64,000 bases of DNA from an uncultured Ruminococcus sp. (lineage in GTDB: Bacteria; Bacillota; Clostridia; Oscillospirales; Ruminococcaceae). Every line of letters starts with the position of its first letter. Within the stretch, counting starts at the first letter, position 1. The stretch lies in the NCBI GenBank assembly GCA_946413815.1, contig CAMKMD010000001.1, positions 1 to 64,000 of the forward strand. Reading direction: 5' to 3'. A program made the position numbers and the translations under genes. Positions 1 through 7,845 of the stretch are shown in pieces. The notes under the pieces are model-generated. The model worked only from the letters and a program-made list of their open reading frames with translations, was not told the origin of the DNA and ran no database searches.

Positions 1-1425
1 GACTGGTGCATTTCCCGTCAGCTCTGGTGGGGACACCGCATCCCTGCATGGTACTGCGCTGACTGCGGCGAGACTATCGTAGCCAAGACAGCTCCCTGCA
101 AGTGTACAAAGTGCGGCAGCACAAATCTCGATCAGGATCCCGATACTCTCGATACCTGGTTCTCCTCAGCTCTCTGGCCTTTCTCCATACTGGGCTGGCC
201 GAATACGGATGCAGAGGACTACAAGTTCTTCTATCCCACAAGCACTCTCGTTACCGGATACGATATCATCGGTTTCTGGGTAAGCCGCATGATCTTCTCC
301 GGTCTTGCATACACAGGAAAGCTCCCCTTCGATACTGTTGTTATCCATGGTATCGTACGTGACAGCCAGGGCAGAAAGATGTCCAAGTCTCTCGGCAACG
401 GCATCGATCCCCTTGAGGTCATCGAGCAGTACGGCGCTGACGCTCTCCGCTTCATGCTCGTTCAGGGAAGCTCTCCCGGAAACGATATGCGCTACAGCGA
501 AGAGAAGATCGTCGCAATGCGTAACTTCACCAACAAGATCTGGAATGCTTCACGCTTTCTGCTGATGAATATGTCCATCGACAGCTTCAGCATCCCCGCT
601 GAGCTGGAGCTCGAGGACAAGTGGATACTCTCCAAGCTCAACAGCCTTATCAAGGATGTTACCCACAATATGGAGACCTTTGAGACAGGCGTTGCTGCTC
701 AGAAGATCTATGACTTCATCTGGAGCAGCTTCTGTGACTGGTACATCGAGCTCGCAAAGATCAGACTTAACGGCGATGACGAGGTCAAGAAGAACAATGT
801 ACAGAACGTTCTCTGCTACGTGCTCACAGACATCATGAAGCTCCTGCACCCCTTCATGCCCTTCATCACTGAGGAGATCTATCAGGCTCTGCCCCACGAG
901 GAAGGCTATCTGATGCTCCAGAGCTGGCCTGAGTATACTGACGCTCTCAACTTCCCCGAGGACGTTGCAAAGATGGAGAGCATCATGGAGGCAGTAAGCA
1001 AGGTCCGTGAGACACGCGCCAACCTCAATGTTCCCAACTCACGCAAGGCACACGTTACCATCGTTACCGACAAGCCTGATTCCTACGCTGAGGCAAAGGA
1101 CTTCCTTATCCGTCTCGCAAGCGCTTCCTCTGTTGACATCGTATCCGAGGAGACAGGCGATACAGCAGGCATGGTAAGCACAGCTACAGCCGACGCCAAG
1201 ATCTTCCTCCCCCTCGCAGAACTCGTTGATACCGAGAGCGAGCGTGCAAGGATCAACAAGGAGCTTGAGAAGGCTTACAAGGAAATGGAATTCGTTAACA
1301 GCAAGCTGAACAACGAAAAGTTCATGTCCAAGGCTCCCGAGAACGTAGTGGCTTCCGTTCGTGAGAACGAGGCAAAGACAAAGGCACTTATCGAGAAGCT
1401 GGAGCAGATGCTCAAGGCTCTCTGA
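1..1425 (+). CDS. valS: Valyl-tRNA synthetase, 3' part
   Basis: The frame is open from the first base and ends at 1425, so the 5' half lies upstream of the window; 474 residues remain. It attaches valine to tRNA-Val in the cytoplasm. The segment begins in the catalytic/editing region with the ValS signature [10 protein letters not shown], followed by a CxxC...CxxC zinc-knuckle region (CADCG and CTKCG) and GYDIIGFW. The class I motif KMSKS is encoded at 376-390. The C-terminal third has the anticodon-binding helical domain and the lysine/glutamate-rich coiled coil typical of ValS (about 1210-1420). A methionine at 289 is internal and not a start. Family assignment is firm. Confidence 0.97.
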   Translation, partial: DWCISRQLWWGHRIPAWYCADCGETIVAKTAPCKCTKCGSTNLDQDPDTLDTWFSSALWPFSILGWPNTDAEDYKFFYPTSTLVTGYDIIGFWVSRMIFSGLAYTGKLPFDTVVIHGIVRDSQGRKMSKSLGNGIDPLEVIEQYGADALRFMLVQGSSPGNDMRYSEEKIVAMRNFTNKIWNASRFLLMNMSIDSFSIPAELELEDKWILSKLNSLIKDVTHNMETFETGVAAQKIYDFIWSSFCDWYIELAKIRLNGDDEVKKNNVQNVLCYVLTDIMKLLHPFMPFITEEIYQALPHEEGYLMLQSWPEYTDALNFPEDVAKMESIMEAVSKVRETRANLNVPNSRKAHVTIVTDKPDSYAEAKDFLIRLASASSVDIVSEETGDTAGMVSTATADAKIFLPLAELVDTESERARINKELEKAYKEMEFVNSKLNNEKFMSKAPENVVASVRENEAKTKALIEKLEQMLKAL

Positions 1426-1440
1426 TATAAGGACATAACA

Positions 1441-1464
1441 AGGGCGCTCCGCACAGAGCGCCCT
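1441..1464 (+). terminator. Hairpin after valS
   Basis: A 9-bp perfect stem (AGGGCGCTC/GAGCGCCCT) with a 6-base loop, 16 bases after the valS stop. The following T run is short (TTTGATA), so termination may be leaky into the next gene. Confidence 0.6.
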
Positions 1465-1488
1465 TTGATACATCATGAGGTGATCTGT

Positions 1489-2154
1489 ATGACACAGAAC
1501 AAGACAAAACTTACTGATAAGCTTGAAAAGATACGAAAGCCCCGCCCCATATCCGCAGGCAGGGCGGCAGCCGGCACCGTGATATCAGCGTTCACCGGTG
1601 TCCTGCTCGGAGTATCAGCCAAATGGCTCGATGACCTTGCACTTGACAGCGATATATGGTGGCACAGGATAGTTGAAAGGTTCAACCTCAGCGCATTCTT
1701 CTCCGATATAGCAGTATGGCTGCTCATAGCACTTGTTATAGCTGTGATAAGCGCCTCGGCAAAACGTGCGGCGCTGAATGTATTTGTATTCTTCGCCGGA
1801 ATGTGTGCCGCTTACCATATATGGACCATAGTCTTCAGCGGCTTTGACCCGGGCACGTATATGCTGATCTGGTACGGGATAACGCTGGTATCTCCCCTGC
1901 CCGGAGCTCTCTGCTGGTACGCAAGGGGCAACGGATATGCGGCAGCGGTGATAAGCTGCCTTATCATGGCTGTATTCTGGGCGGTATGCTTCAATATCGG
2001 CCTCGTCTATATCGGACTGAAAGATGTGCTCAGTCTGCTGGTATTCATCGCAGCGGCAGCGATACTGCACAAGAGCTGGAAGAGGACGGCAGTAATGCTG
2101 GCGGCAGGTGCTGTCCTGGCGTTGCCTGTCTCAGTTGTTAATCCGTTCAAATGA
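1489..2154 (+). CDS. Polytopic membrane protein of unknown function
   Basis: The start is the ATG at 1489, preceded by GAGGTGA at good spacing; an in-frame TTG at 1465 lies inside the preceding hairpin and is unlikely. The 221-residue product has a basic cytoplasmic N-terminus (about 25 residues) and then roughly six hydrophobic segments, including GVLLGVSAKWLDDL, SDIAVWLLIALVIAVI, ALNVFVFFAGMC and VLSLLVFIAAAAIL. No catalytic motif is visible and I do not recognise the family with confidence. It may be co-transcribed with valS by read-through of the weak hairpin. It converges on the next gene across a shared terminator. Confidence 0.75.
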   Translation: MTQNKTKLTDKLEKIRKPRPISAGRAAAGTVISAFTGVLLGVSAKWLDDLALDSDIWWHRIVERFNLSAFFSDIAVWLLIALVIAVISASAKRAALNVFVFFAGMCAAYHIWTIVFSGFDPGTYMLIWYGITLVSPLPGALCWYARGNGYAAAVISCLIMAVFWAVCFNIGLVYIGLKDVLSLLVFIAAAAILHKSWKRTAVMLAAGAVLALPVSVVNPFK

Positions 2155-2157
2155 ACA

Positions 2158-2181
2158 ATCCCCACCCTGACGGGTGGGGAT
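2158..2181. terminator. Terminator between convergent genes
   Basis: A 10-bp perfect stem (ATCCCCACCC/GGGTGGGGAT) with loop TGAC sits between two convergent stops. It is followed on the plus strand by CTTTATC; it probably serves both directions. Confidence 0.7.
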
Positions 2182-2183
2182 CT

Positions 2184-3290
2184 TTATCTGTTATCATTTT
2201 TCTTCATTACTTTCAGTATCGTTGCAAGATAACGTCTTCGCTTTGTGAGGACACGCCCCCAGCGGTAGACGATGCCTGCCGGATATAGCAGCGGGCACTT
2301 GTCCACAAAATCCACTGACGCCCTCATGTACTTCACATCAGGGAACATATTACGAAGTATATATCCGGCTTTTGACCGGCCTTGCAGTTTCTTCTTCACC
2401 GAGTTTTCAAAGGTACCGTATGTACCGGCAGTAAGATAATACATAAGAAGCTCGTTCTCACTGTCGGTAAGCTCCGGAAGCATCCCGGAGGAAAATACCT
2501 TCATTGCCAGCTCACGGCGCTCCCTTTCGAAATCCGCTATCTCAAGCTGACTGCACTGTTCAGTGATATACTCCCAGTCAAGCACACCGCCCTTTTCCTT
2601 TACATACACATAGCAGTCAAGCAGGGAGCGTATGCCTGTGCCGCCTGCTGAAAAATGCTTATACTCATGGGCTGTCATATAAACGTAGAAATCCTCGTCT
2701 GAGAAGTGATAGCCGAAGCTGTTGTCTTCGTCCTTTTTCATCAGACGCATGGGGTCGCTGTAGTAGCTGAAGAGGCTCTCGGTGTGGTACTCCCCGAAAA
2801 GCACAGTATGCAGCTCGAAATTCAGCACCGGCGGCTTGTGATAGATATCATGGTGATTCTTGCCGACGCTCTCCGCTGTATAGCCCTTTGAAATCATTAT
2901 CTCCATGACATCGTGCTGTCTTGTGCTGTCATAGAGGACGTCGTTATCTGCCATCTCACGCATACCGTTCCCGGGGTAGAGTTCCTTGAGTATGGCCCCT
3001 TTCAGCGGCATATACCATATGCCCTGCTTCTCGAATTCGCTGAATATAGCTGTCCGCTCCATATCAAGATAGATATTCTTGCGGACGGCCTTTTTCATGG
3101 CTTCATGGAAGCCTGCGTGTTCTGTCCCTGCGCTCTCAAGTGCGATGCACACAGCAGCACGTACAGAATGGGATTTTGCCAGTTTATAGAGTCTTTCCGT
3201 ATCTGTGTCCCGAACAGCTGCCGCATCCGGAACAGTACCGTTAACTGCACAGGAGAGCAGGTATATCAGATCGGAGTACAGCTTGTTCAT
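2184..3290 (-). CDS. Nucleotidyltransferase-family protein (NTP_transf_5-like)
   Basis: The 368-residue cytoplasmic protein matches the uncharacterised nucleotidyltransferase family often called NTP_transf_5: a helical N-terminus, then LKGAILKELYPG followed by the acidic pair in ADNDVL (about residues 98-120), which is the expected polymerase-beta-like nucleotide/metal site, then a long helical C-terminal half rich in YKHF and LLDCYVYV. Substrate is unknown. Its ATG overlaps the stop of the PqqD-like gene as ATGA, so the two are translationally coupled. Relatives with a PqqD partner occur in some ribosomal-peptide and polysaccharide loci, which suggests that the PqqD-like protein presents a peptide to this enzyme. 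That role is inference. A truncated or inactive enzyme is unlikely given the preserved motif. Confidence 0.75.
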   Translation of the reverse strand: MNKLYSDLIYLLSCAVNGTVPDAAAVRDTDTERLYKLAKSHSVRAAVCIALESAGTEHAGFHEAMKKAVRKNIYLDMERTAIFSEFEKQGIWYMPLKGAILKELYPGNGMREMADNDVLYDSTRQHDVMEIMISKGYTAESVGKNHHDIYHKPPVLNFELHTVLFGEYHTESLFSYYSDPMRLMKKDEDNSFGYHFSDEDFYVYMTAHEYKHFSAGGTGIRSLLDCYVYVKEKGGVLDWEYITEQCSQLEIADFERERRELAMKVFSSGMLPELTDSENELLMYYLTAGTYGTFENSVKKKLQGRSKAGYILRNMFPDVKYMRASVDFVDKCPLLYPAGIVYRWGRVLTKRRRYLATILKVMKKNDNR

Positions 3291-3550
3291 TCCACTATTG
3301 CTCCGATAGAGCGGAGCTTGTCAATGATATTGTTCACATCACGTTCCACATCAAGACGGCTGACTCCCTGATACTCCTCCAGCAGCCTGTCGGCTATAGC
3401 GCTTACAGTAGTCTCCTCCTTGAGGCACTCAACGATGATCGCCGCTGTTTCATTGTTCTTTACAATGCCCTTGAAGGGTGTACCGCCGGTAGAAATGATG
3501 TAATGCTCCCCCTTTGTCACATGGGTGAGGAATCTTGGATTGAGTTTCAT
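3287..3550 (-). CDS. PqqD-like peptide-binding protein
   Basis: An 87-residue protein with the winged-helix layout of PqqD/RRE (RiPP recognition element) proteins: two short N-terminal strands (FLTHVTKGEHYIIST), a FKGIVKNNETAAIIVE stretch with the usual small-to-large turn, and the C-terminal helix pair with the VERDVNNIIDKLRSIGAI pattern. PqqD-like domains bind leader peptides and hand them to modifying enzymes. The start is fixed by GGAGGA eight bases upstream. It has its own consensus promoter and overlaps the nucleotidyltransferase gene by four bases. No radical-SAM enzyme or transporter gene is adjacent, so what it binds is not proven; the small ORF just upstream is the obvious candidate. 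Confidence 0.78.
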   Translation of the reverse strand: MKLNPRFLTHVTKGEHYIISTGGTPFKGIVKNNETAAIIVECLKEETTVSAIADRLLEEYQGVSRLDVERDVNNIIDKLRSIGAIVE

Positions 3551-3587
3551 GATTATGTCCTCCGTTTTTGATTAGTTTGTTATGTTT

Positions 3588-3616
3588 ATTATAGCAGGTT
3601 TTTGCGGGGAATGCAA
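3588..3616 (-). promoter_or_regulatory. Sigma-A promoter of the pqqD-like operon
   Basis: On the minus strand TTGCAT (3616-3611), a 17-bp spacer and TATAAT (3593-3588). It lies downstream of the terminator that closes the preceding small ORF, giving the pqqD-like pair independent transcription. Confidence 0.75.
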
Positions 3617-3636
3617 GGGGGTGGGGGGAGAAAAGA

Positions 3637-3664
3637 AACAGGCGGCCGGGTGGGGCCGCCTGTT
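3637..3664 (-). terminator. Terminator after the 40-codon ORF
   Basis: An 11-bp perfect stem (AACAGGCGGCC/GGCCGCCTGTT) followed on the minus strand by TTCTTTTC. It starts eight bases after the stop codon of the small ORF and ends the beta-helix transcript. Confidence 0.8.
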
Positions 3665-3672
3665 ATTTGCAA

Positions 3673-3795
3673 TTATGTGACACCTATCTCTTCTGTTTCA
3701 GTCCAACTATTATCATCCCCACTATCATAAAGAATATCCTCAGTTTCGAATTCTGTGATTTCCATTTCCGGAATAACGTATTCTTTCTTATTCAA
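3673..3795 (-). CDS. Small acidic peptide, candidate RiPP-like precursor
   Basis: A 40-residue ORF in the gap between the beta-helix gene and the PqqD-like gene. The only in-frame start is TTG at 3795, eight bases after AGAGG; an in-frame TGA lies a few codons upstream. The peptide begins MNKKEYVIPEMEITEF and continues into an acidic ETEDIL stretch and a Gly/Asp/Asn/Ser/Trp/Thr-rich tail. The N-terminal K-x-Y-x-x-PE-x-E-x-x-x-F-x-x-ED pattern resembles, from memory, short hypothetical peptides repeated in Clostridia. It is followed at once by a strong terminator and shares strand with the PqqD-like and nucleotidyltransferase genes. Translation may be coupled to the beta-helix gene, whose stop is two bases upstream. 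Being a real peptide, and a modification substrate, is inference. Confidence 0.5.
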   Translation of the reverse strand: MNKKEYVIPEMEITEFETEDILYDSGDDNSWTETEEIGVT

Positions 3796-3797
3796 TT

Positions 3798-6128
3798 CTA
3801 TCGCCTCTTTGCCTCAAAGTATTGTTTAGTTGCTTCATTATACCGATAAAGCGCCTTTACAGTATTACAGATATCAGTTTTTTCAGTTTTGCCTTCATAA
3901 GCACTTAGAATCATATAAGCATATGACAATGCACACACTTCAATGCTTCCATTTTCACCAAAATCAATGATGAACTTCTTATCAAGATCCTGAGCGCATA
4001 TGTTTTTTATCTCGACATATTGTCTCGAATTTGTTAAACCGTTAACTGTATTCACTGCCTTTCCATTCAGAGTAGCCGTTGCTGTAATTGGATCACCCGA
4101 ATAATACAGTCTTAAAGAATTATCGAATTCAAGGAACAATGACATAGTAAGATCTTGAACTGAGAAGCCCTCACTCTTAACCGCAGAATACTCTTTAAGT
4201 GTATCAGATGTTATATCGTCTAAAGTTATTGGTTCTGCGATTTCAGCCATTGTCTCAGAAATCTTGCTTTCATTGATAAAATACTGTCTTGCCCACGAAC
4301 CATAATTCTGCATAGATTTAGCTAATTCACCGAGCTCGTCACTGCGATTTTTTATATCGTTAATATATTTGTTTACCGAATACTTGAATATTTCATAAGA
4401 TTTGTTTTTTTCTGTATTCCAAATCAATTGGATCTTATCTTGACCATTATAGAATTTAAATGATACTTCTTCGCCCATCTGCGCCGCATTTACCTTGCAT
4501 ACTGCTCGATATGCGCCTTTTTCATCCGGCTCAATTTCCGAAAGAAGCTGCTTAACAGGTGAAGAATCATTCGGGCCTTGAATAAGGAAATACGCCCCTT
4601 CATCAGCCATTGAATCCGGTACAACAAAATACATATTTACACTGATTTCACCATTCAAGGAAAGACTTGCGCCTCTGATAAAACAGCCTTCCAGCCAAAC
4701 TGCTTCAACCGTAATATTATCATCAACAACAATATTATCTCCCGGCTTCTTTTCCTGACCATTCACAGACCAGCATTTAAACAGATTGCCGTCAGGAGCT
4801 GTGAAACTGCATTCGGGGAGTGTGTAGGTTTCGCCTTTATATGCAGCGTAAGACTCCATTGAACCGGCGGCTTCTCCAGCTGAAAATGATACTGTACAAG
4901 GCTCACCAATCCATACCTTTGATCTATTATTTGAATCGTTTCTGATAAATGTACGATAGTTTCCATTACCGTCACACTTAAATACATCAAGTGGAATTGT
5001 TCCGCTTTCTCCTTCTGCGAACTCACAAGGTTTTTGATCATTAACCGCTACATATATTTCTGATTTTGCATCAAGTTCTCCGGTAACATTTATATTGTTG
5101 TAATTATTCAAATACAGATTATCAACTGTATACTCACTTTCTTCATTTGTTTTACCAACAGTATTATCATTTATGATGACTGTTCCTTGCATATTGATAT
5201 TACCATTGTTCCAGATACCACCGCCAGTATGTCCAGTACTAATGTTATTTCCTGTGATTGTATTCACACCCTGCAAAGTAAGAGTTCCTTGATTATTGAT
5301 ACCACCGCCGCCATTAACTGTAACCTTGTTGTTGCTTATAGTTACATTTTCAAGTGTTGCGCTACTGAAGCTGACAACAATACCACCGCCATCAGAACTC
5401 TCATTCTGCATAATTGAGGATCCTTTTATAGTCATTCCAGAATTGGTATCAAGGTAGATACCACCTCCACCATTATAGTATCCTTCTGAAATATTATACT
5501 CAACACAACAATTACTTACGAAAAGCGAAGCTTTGCTATCATAATCTCTACCTTTACAGTATATTGCACCGCCGGACTGGGAAGTCTTGTTATATTCAAT
5601 TGAAATATTCTCAACGGTTAAAACGCCTTCATTAATAATACAGCCACCGTTATCACTTGAATATCCGCCGGTCATCTTACCATTCTTATCCGTACTTGAA
5701 TCAGTAATTGTAAGTGTTCCGCCACTCTCAACTTTGATAACACTGCCATTGCTCACTGCATTATCAGTATTATAAAGTCCCCTGTCAAGCGTATGTCCGT
5801 TCATGTCGATAGTAATAATCTGGTTGCTACTAACTACGAGCATATCTTCAGTGTTTATATCAGCCGTAAGCTTGATTGATGCAGAGGCATTACCAGAAAA
5901 AATACTTTCTAATCGCTCCCATGTACTAACCTCTTCCACTCCATCAGGTGCCGGAGTCTGTCTGCTTTCTCCGGAGGTGTTTTCACCTTCCGAAACAACC
6001 GTACCGTCACCCGTCGCTGCTGCCCTGACCGGGGCTGTGCCTGGGAACATCGTTACCGCTATCATCAGCGATAATGCAATGCCGAACGCCCTTGATGCGG
6101 GTGTCCGTTTACTTTTTTCAATTTTCAT
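3798..6128 (-). CDS. Large secreted beta-helix protein
   Basis: A 776-residue exported protein. Residues 1-37 form a signal peptide ending near APVRAA. A right-handed parallel beta-helix follows (about 90-340), with repeated GG-x-I turns such as GGGIYL, GGGIVV, GGGGINN and GGGIWNN, as in polymorphic outer-membrane/pectate-lyase-like proteins. Next comes a beta-grasp-like module resembling Listeria-Bacteroides repeats (about 405-480, ending ITVEAVWLEG), then a C-terminal region rich in Tyr and Asn ending in ALYRYNEATKQYF, a tail I associate with large Ruminococcus surface proteins. No catalytic residues or sorting signal are visible; adhesion is the likely role. The DNA is clearly more AT-rich than its neighbours, suggesting transfer. 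GGAGGG precedes the ATG. Confidence 0.8.
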   Translation of the reverse strand: MKIEKSKRTPASRAFGIALSLMIAVTMFPGTAPVRAAATGDGTVVSEGENTSGESRQTPAPDGVEEVSTWERLESIFSGNASASIKLTADINTEDMLVVSSNQIITIDMNGHTLDRGLYNTDNAVSNGSVIKVESGGTLTITDSSTDKNGKMTGGYSSDNGGCIINEGVLTVENISIEYNKTSQSGGAIYCKGRDYDSKASLFVSNCCVEYNISEGYYNGGGGIYLDTNSGMTIKGSSIMQNESSDGGGIVVSFSSATLENVTISNNKVTVNGGGGINNQGTLTLQGVNTITGNNISTGHTGGGIWNNGNINMQGTVIINDNTVGKTNEESEYTVDNLYLNNYNNINVTGELDAKSEIYVAVNDQKPCEFAEGESGTIPLDVFKCDGNGNYRTFIRNDSNNRSKVWIGEPCTVSFSAGEAAGSMESYAAYKGETYTLPECSFTAPDGNLFKCWSVNGQEKKPGDNIVVDDNITVEAVWLEGCFIRGASLSLNGEISVNMYFVVPDSMADEGAYFLIQGPNDSSPVKQLLSEIEPDEKGAYRAVCKVNAAQMGEEVSFKFYNGQDKIQLIWNTEKNKSYEIFKYSVNKYINDIKNRSDELGELAKSMQNYGSWARQYFINESKISETMAEIAEPITLDDITSDTLKEYSAVKSEGFSVQDLTMSLFLEFDNSLRLYYSGDPITATATLNGKAVNTVNGLTNSRQYVEIKNICAQDLDKKFIIDFGENGSIEVCALSYAYMILSAYEGKTEKTDICNTVKALYRYNEATKQYFEAKRR

Positions 6129-6375
6129 CCTGAACCCTCCAATAAAATAATGTCTCTCCGCCCTGTGCGGAGCAACCCTTAAAAATAGAAAAACGCACCA
6201 CAGATGATCTTTGTCAGTACGCTTGTCACATTATATGATTTAAAGGAATTACAGCGATATATCGGGTCAAGGTGGTGTATAGAAATGGTGGATCTGTTGT
6301 ATTGCCGTCCTCGGCTGTTGCTCCTCTGTCACAGTCAATTGTGAACAAGCAGCGAACAAAACATCTATTTATTTT

Positions 6376-6404
6376 ATTATATCACACAATTCATAAACTG
6401 TCAA
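6376..6404 (-). promoter_or_regulatory. Consensus promoter of the beta-helix gene
   Basis: TTGACA (6404-6399), 17 bp, TATAAT (6381-6376) on the minus strand. The predicted transcript has a leader of about 240 bases before the ATG at 6128. The leader holds a CTCCGC/GCGGAG hairpin near its 3' end; I do not recognise a known riboswitch. Confidence 0.8.
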
Positions 6405-6483
6405 GTATTTCCATACATTTTATACCATCAATGTTATAATTTTTTATATGCCCCGTTTTCCGGTCGCTGGTCATGGGCGTAAA

Positions 6484-6510
6484 AAGGCAGCCGTTCCGGA
6501 CGGCTGCCTT
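6484..6510 (-). terminator. Terminator-like hairpin, repeat copy 1
   Basis: AAGGCAGCCGT/ACGGCTGCCTT stem with loop TCCGG, followed by TTTTTACG on the minus strand. The same 27 bases recur at 6662-6688. It can end minus-strand transcription leaving the wall operon. Confidence 0.65.
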
Positions 6511-6545
6511 CAGTCTGTCAATAAACCTTACATTCACAAATAAGC

Positions 6546-6623
6546 GGGGCGATGTAGGCATCGCCCCCTACATTTTGCTATGGAGGAATCGGCGTTTGTA
6601 GGGGCGGATGCCCACATCCGCCC
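6546..6623. repeat. Paired palindromic (REP-like) units
   Basis: Two imperfectly related palindromes: GGGGCGATG/CATCGCCCC at 6546-6567 and GGGCGGATG/CATCCGCCC at 6602-6623, separated by about 35 bases. The form (GTAGGGGCG...CGCCC) is typical of dispersed extragenic palindromes. No coding frame is convincing in 6405-6694. Confidence 0.6.
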
Positions 6624-6661
6624 GCTTGACTTCTGCCATAACTGACTTTTTTGACAAGCTG

Positions 6662-6688
6662 AAGGCAGCCGTTCCGGACGGCTGCCTT
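6662..6688. repeat. Terminator-like hairpin, repeat copy 2
   Basis: Exact second copy of the 27-base hairpin at 6484-6510, six bases after the stop of the lipoprotein gene. It is preceded by the 18-base tag ACTTTTTTGACAAGCTGA (6645-6662), which recurs at 24500-24517 in front of a different hairpin. Confidence 0.7.
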
Positions 6689-6694
6689 GTATCC

Positions 6695-7840
6695 TTATTC
6701 ATATACAGCTTCTGTCTGCTGTTCATCGGCAGGCTGATACTCTGCCCGGGTCTCCTCCTGAAGTATCTCCTCAGGCTCTGTTTCGGCCTCGGCTTCAGTT
6801 TCCGGCTGCTCCTGAGTATCTTCAGTCGTTTCCTCTTCCGTTGGTTCCTCCGTCTGAGGCTCCGGCGGCTCCTCCTTTTCAAGCTCGAACCAGCTTACGA
6901 TATGTACGCCCTTCAGCTGATCTGTGTCGCCGATGGTATCCGCTCTGTAGGACTCGCTTGCCTTGATCTTCGCTCCGGTCACCATACGCTCCTCCGATAC
7001 TGCGCTGCCGAGAAGACGTATGATAACGCTGCTCAGGTTCTCAGTACTGCAAGGGCTCTCATAGCGTGAGATATCTCCGTCCGGGAAGGACAATGCAACC
7101 TGAGCTGCGTGGGCAGGATCATTGAGCAGCAGCTCACGCCCTGTATATATGACCTGATCCATACCTCCCCTGTCAAGAGTGCCGTCATCGCTGAAATGGA
7201 AATACATCGCCGATACCAGCAGGTCTTTTTCAGCGGAAACAAAGTTCACGCAGTAGAGGTTCTCGGATTTATAATAGGTAACGCTGAAATCCGTCTCCGG
7301 AGAGATATAGGTGCTGAGCGCCTCACGGATAAGGTCATTGCGGTTCTCGTAGACTCTCGGTGCGTTGACGGAATAGTCATGCTCCGGCGCAAAGCCTGTA
7401 TATGCGGTGCTCTTGCTGCTGCGGCTGCCCTCTGTGAGCAGGTCGGCAAGCACTACGGGATTGATACCTATGGCAGCGGAATTGCTGTAGAATACAGATG
7501 TGAGCGGCGAATAGCTGCTCAGTCCCGGCACTGTTTTCTGCGGTAGGAAGCTGGTCTCACAGAAGGCCTGTCTCTCCGTCAGAGCTGCCTTGAGGGCTGC
7601 GTCATACTCCTCTGCCTTTGCCGTGAACTGTGCATCAAGAGCTTCAAGCTGCTCGTCTGTAGTCTCTGTACCGTAGAGCATCTCCGTCAGGGGAAGGTAT
7701 TTCAGCTTCTTTGAGAGAGCTGCACGCTCTCCGTCGCTGACCTCTACAGGAGGATTATCGCTTATGACACCTCCGAGGGCGTCACAGCCGCTGAGCATGA
7801 ATAGTGCAGCAAGTGCGGCTGCTGTAAGCCTTTTCTTCAT
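6695..7840 (-). CDS. Lipoprotein with acidic tail, last gene of the wall operon
   Basis: The start is placed at the ATG at 7840 because GGAG lies eight bases upstream; GTG and ATG codons at 7849 and 7846 are too close to it. The 381-residue product has a lipoprotein signal (KKRLTAAALAALFMLSGC, lipid-modified Cys19) and so is anchored outside the membrane. The body (about 25-320) carries a two-helix start and a mixed alpha/beta region with no recognised motif. The last 60 residues are a Glu/Pro/Thr-rich low-complexity tail. It follows its neighbour by five bases and is the final gene of the ten-gene operon. A sensor or binding role at the wall is possible but unproven. Confidence 0.75.
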   Translation of the reverse strand: MKKRLTAAALAALFMLSGCDALGGVISDNPPVEVSDGERAALSKKLKYLPLTEMLYGTETTDEQLEALDAQFTAKAEEYDAALKAALTERQAFCETSFLPQKTVPGLSSYSPLTSVFYSNSAAIGINPVVLADLLTEGSRSSKSTAYTGFAPEHDYSVNAPRVYENRNDLIREALSTYISPETDFSVTYYKSENLYCVNFVSAEKDLLVSAMYFHFSDDGTLDRGGMDQVIYTGRELLLNDPAHAAQVALSFPDGDISRYESPCSTENLSSVIIRLLGSAVSEERMVTGAKIKASESYRADTIGDTDQLKGVHIVSWFELEKEEPPEPQTEEPTEEETTEDTQEQPETEAEAETEPEEILQEETRAEYQPADEQQTEAVYE

Positions 7841-7845
7841 TGTCA

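Noticed and set aside
3667-3849. Plus-strand 60-codon frame in the small-ORF region
   Set aside because: Antisense to the 40-codon ORF; no ribosome site.
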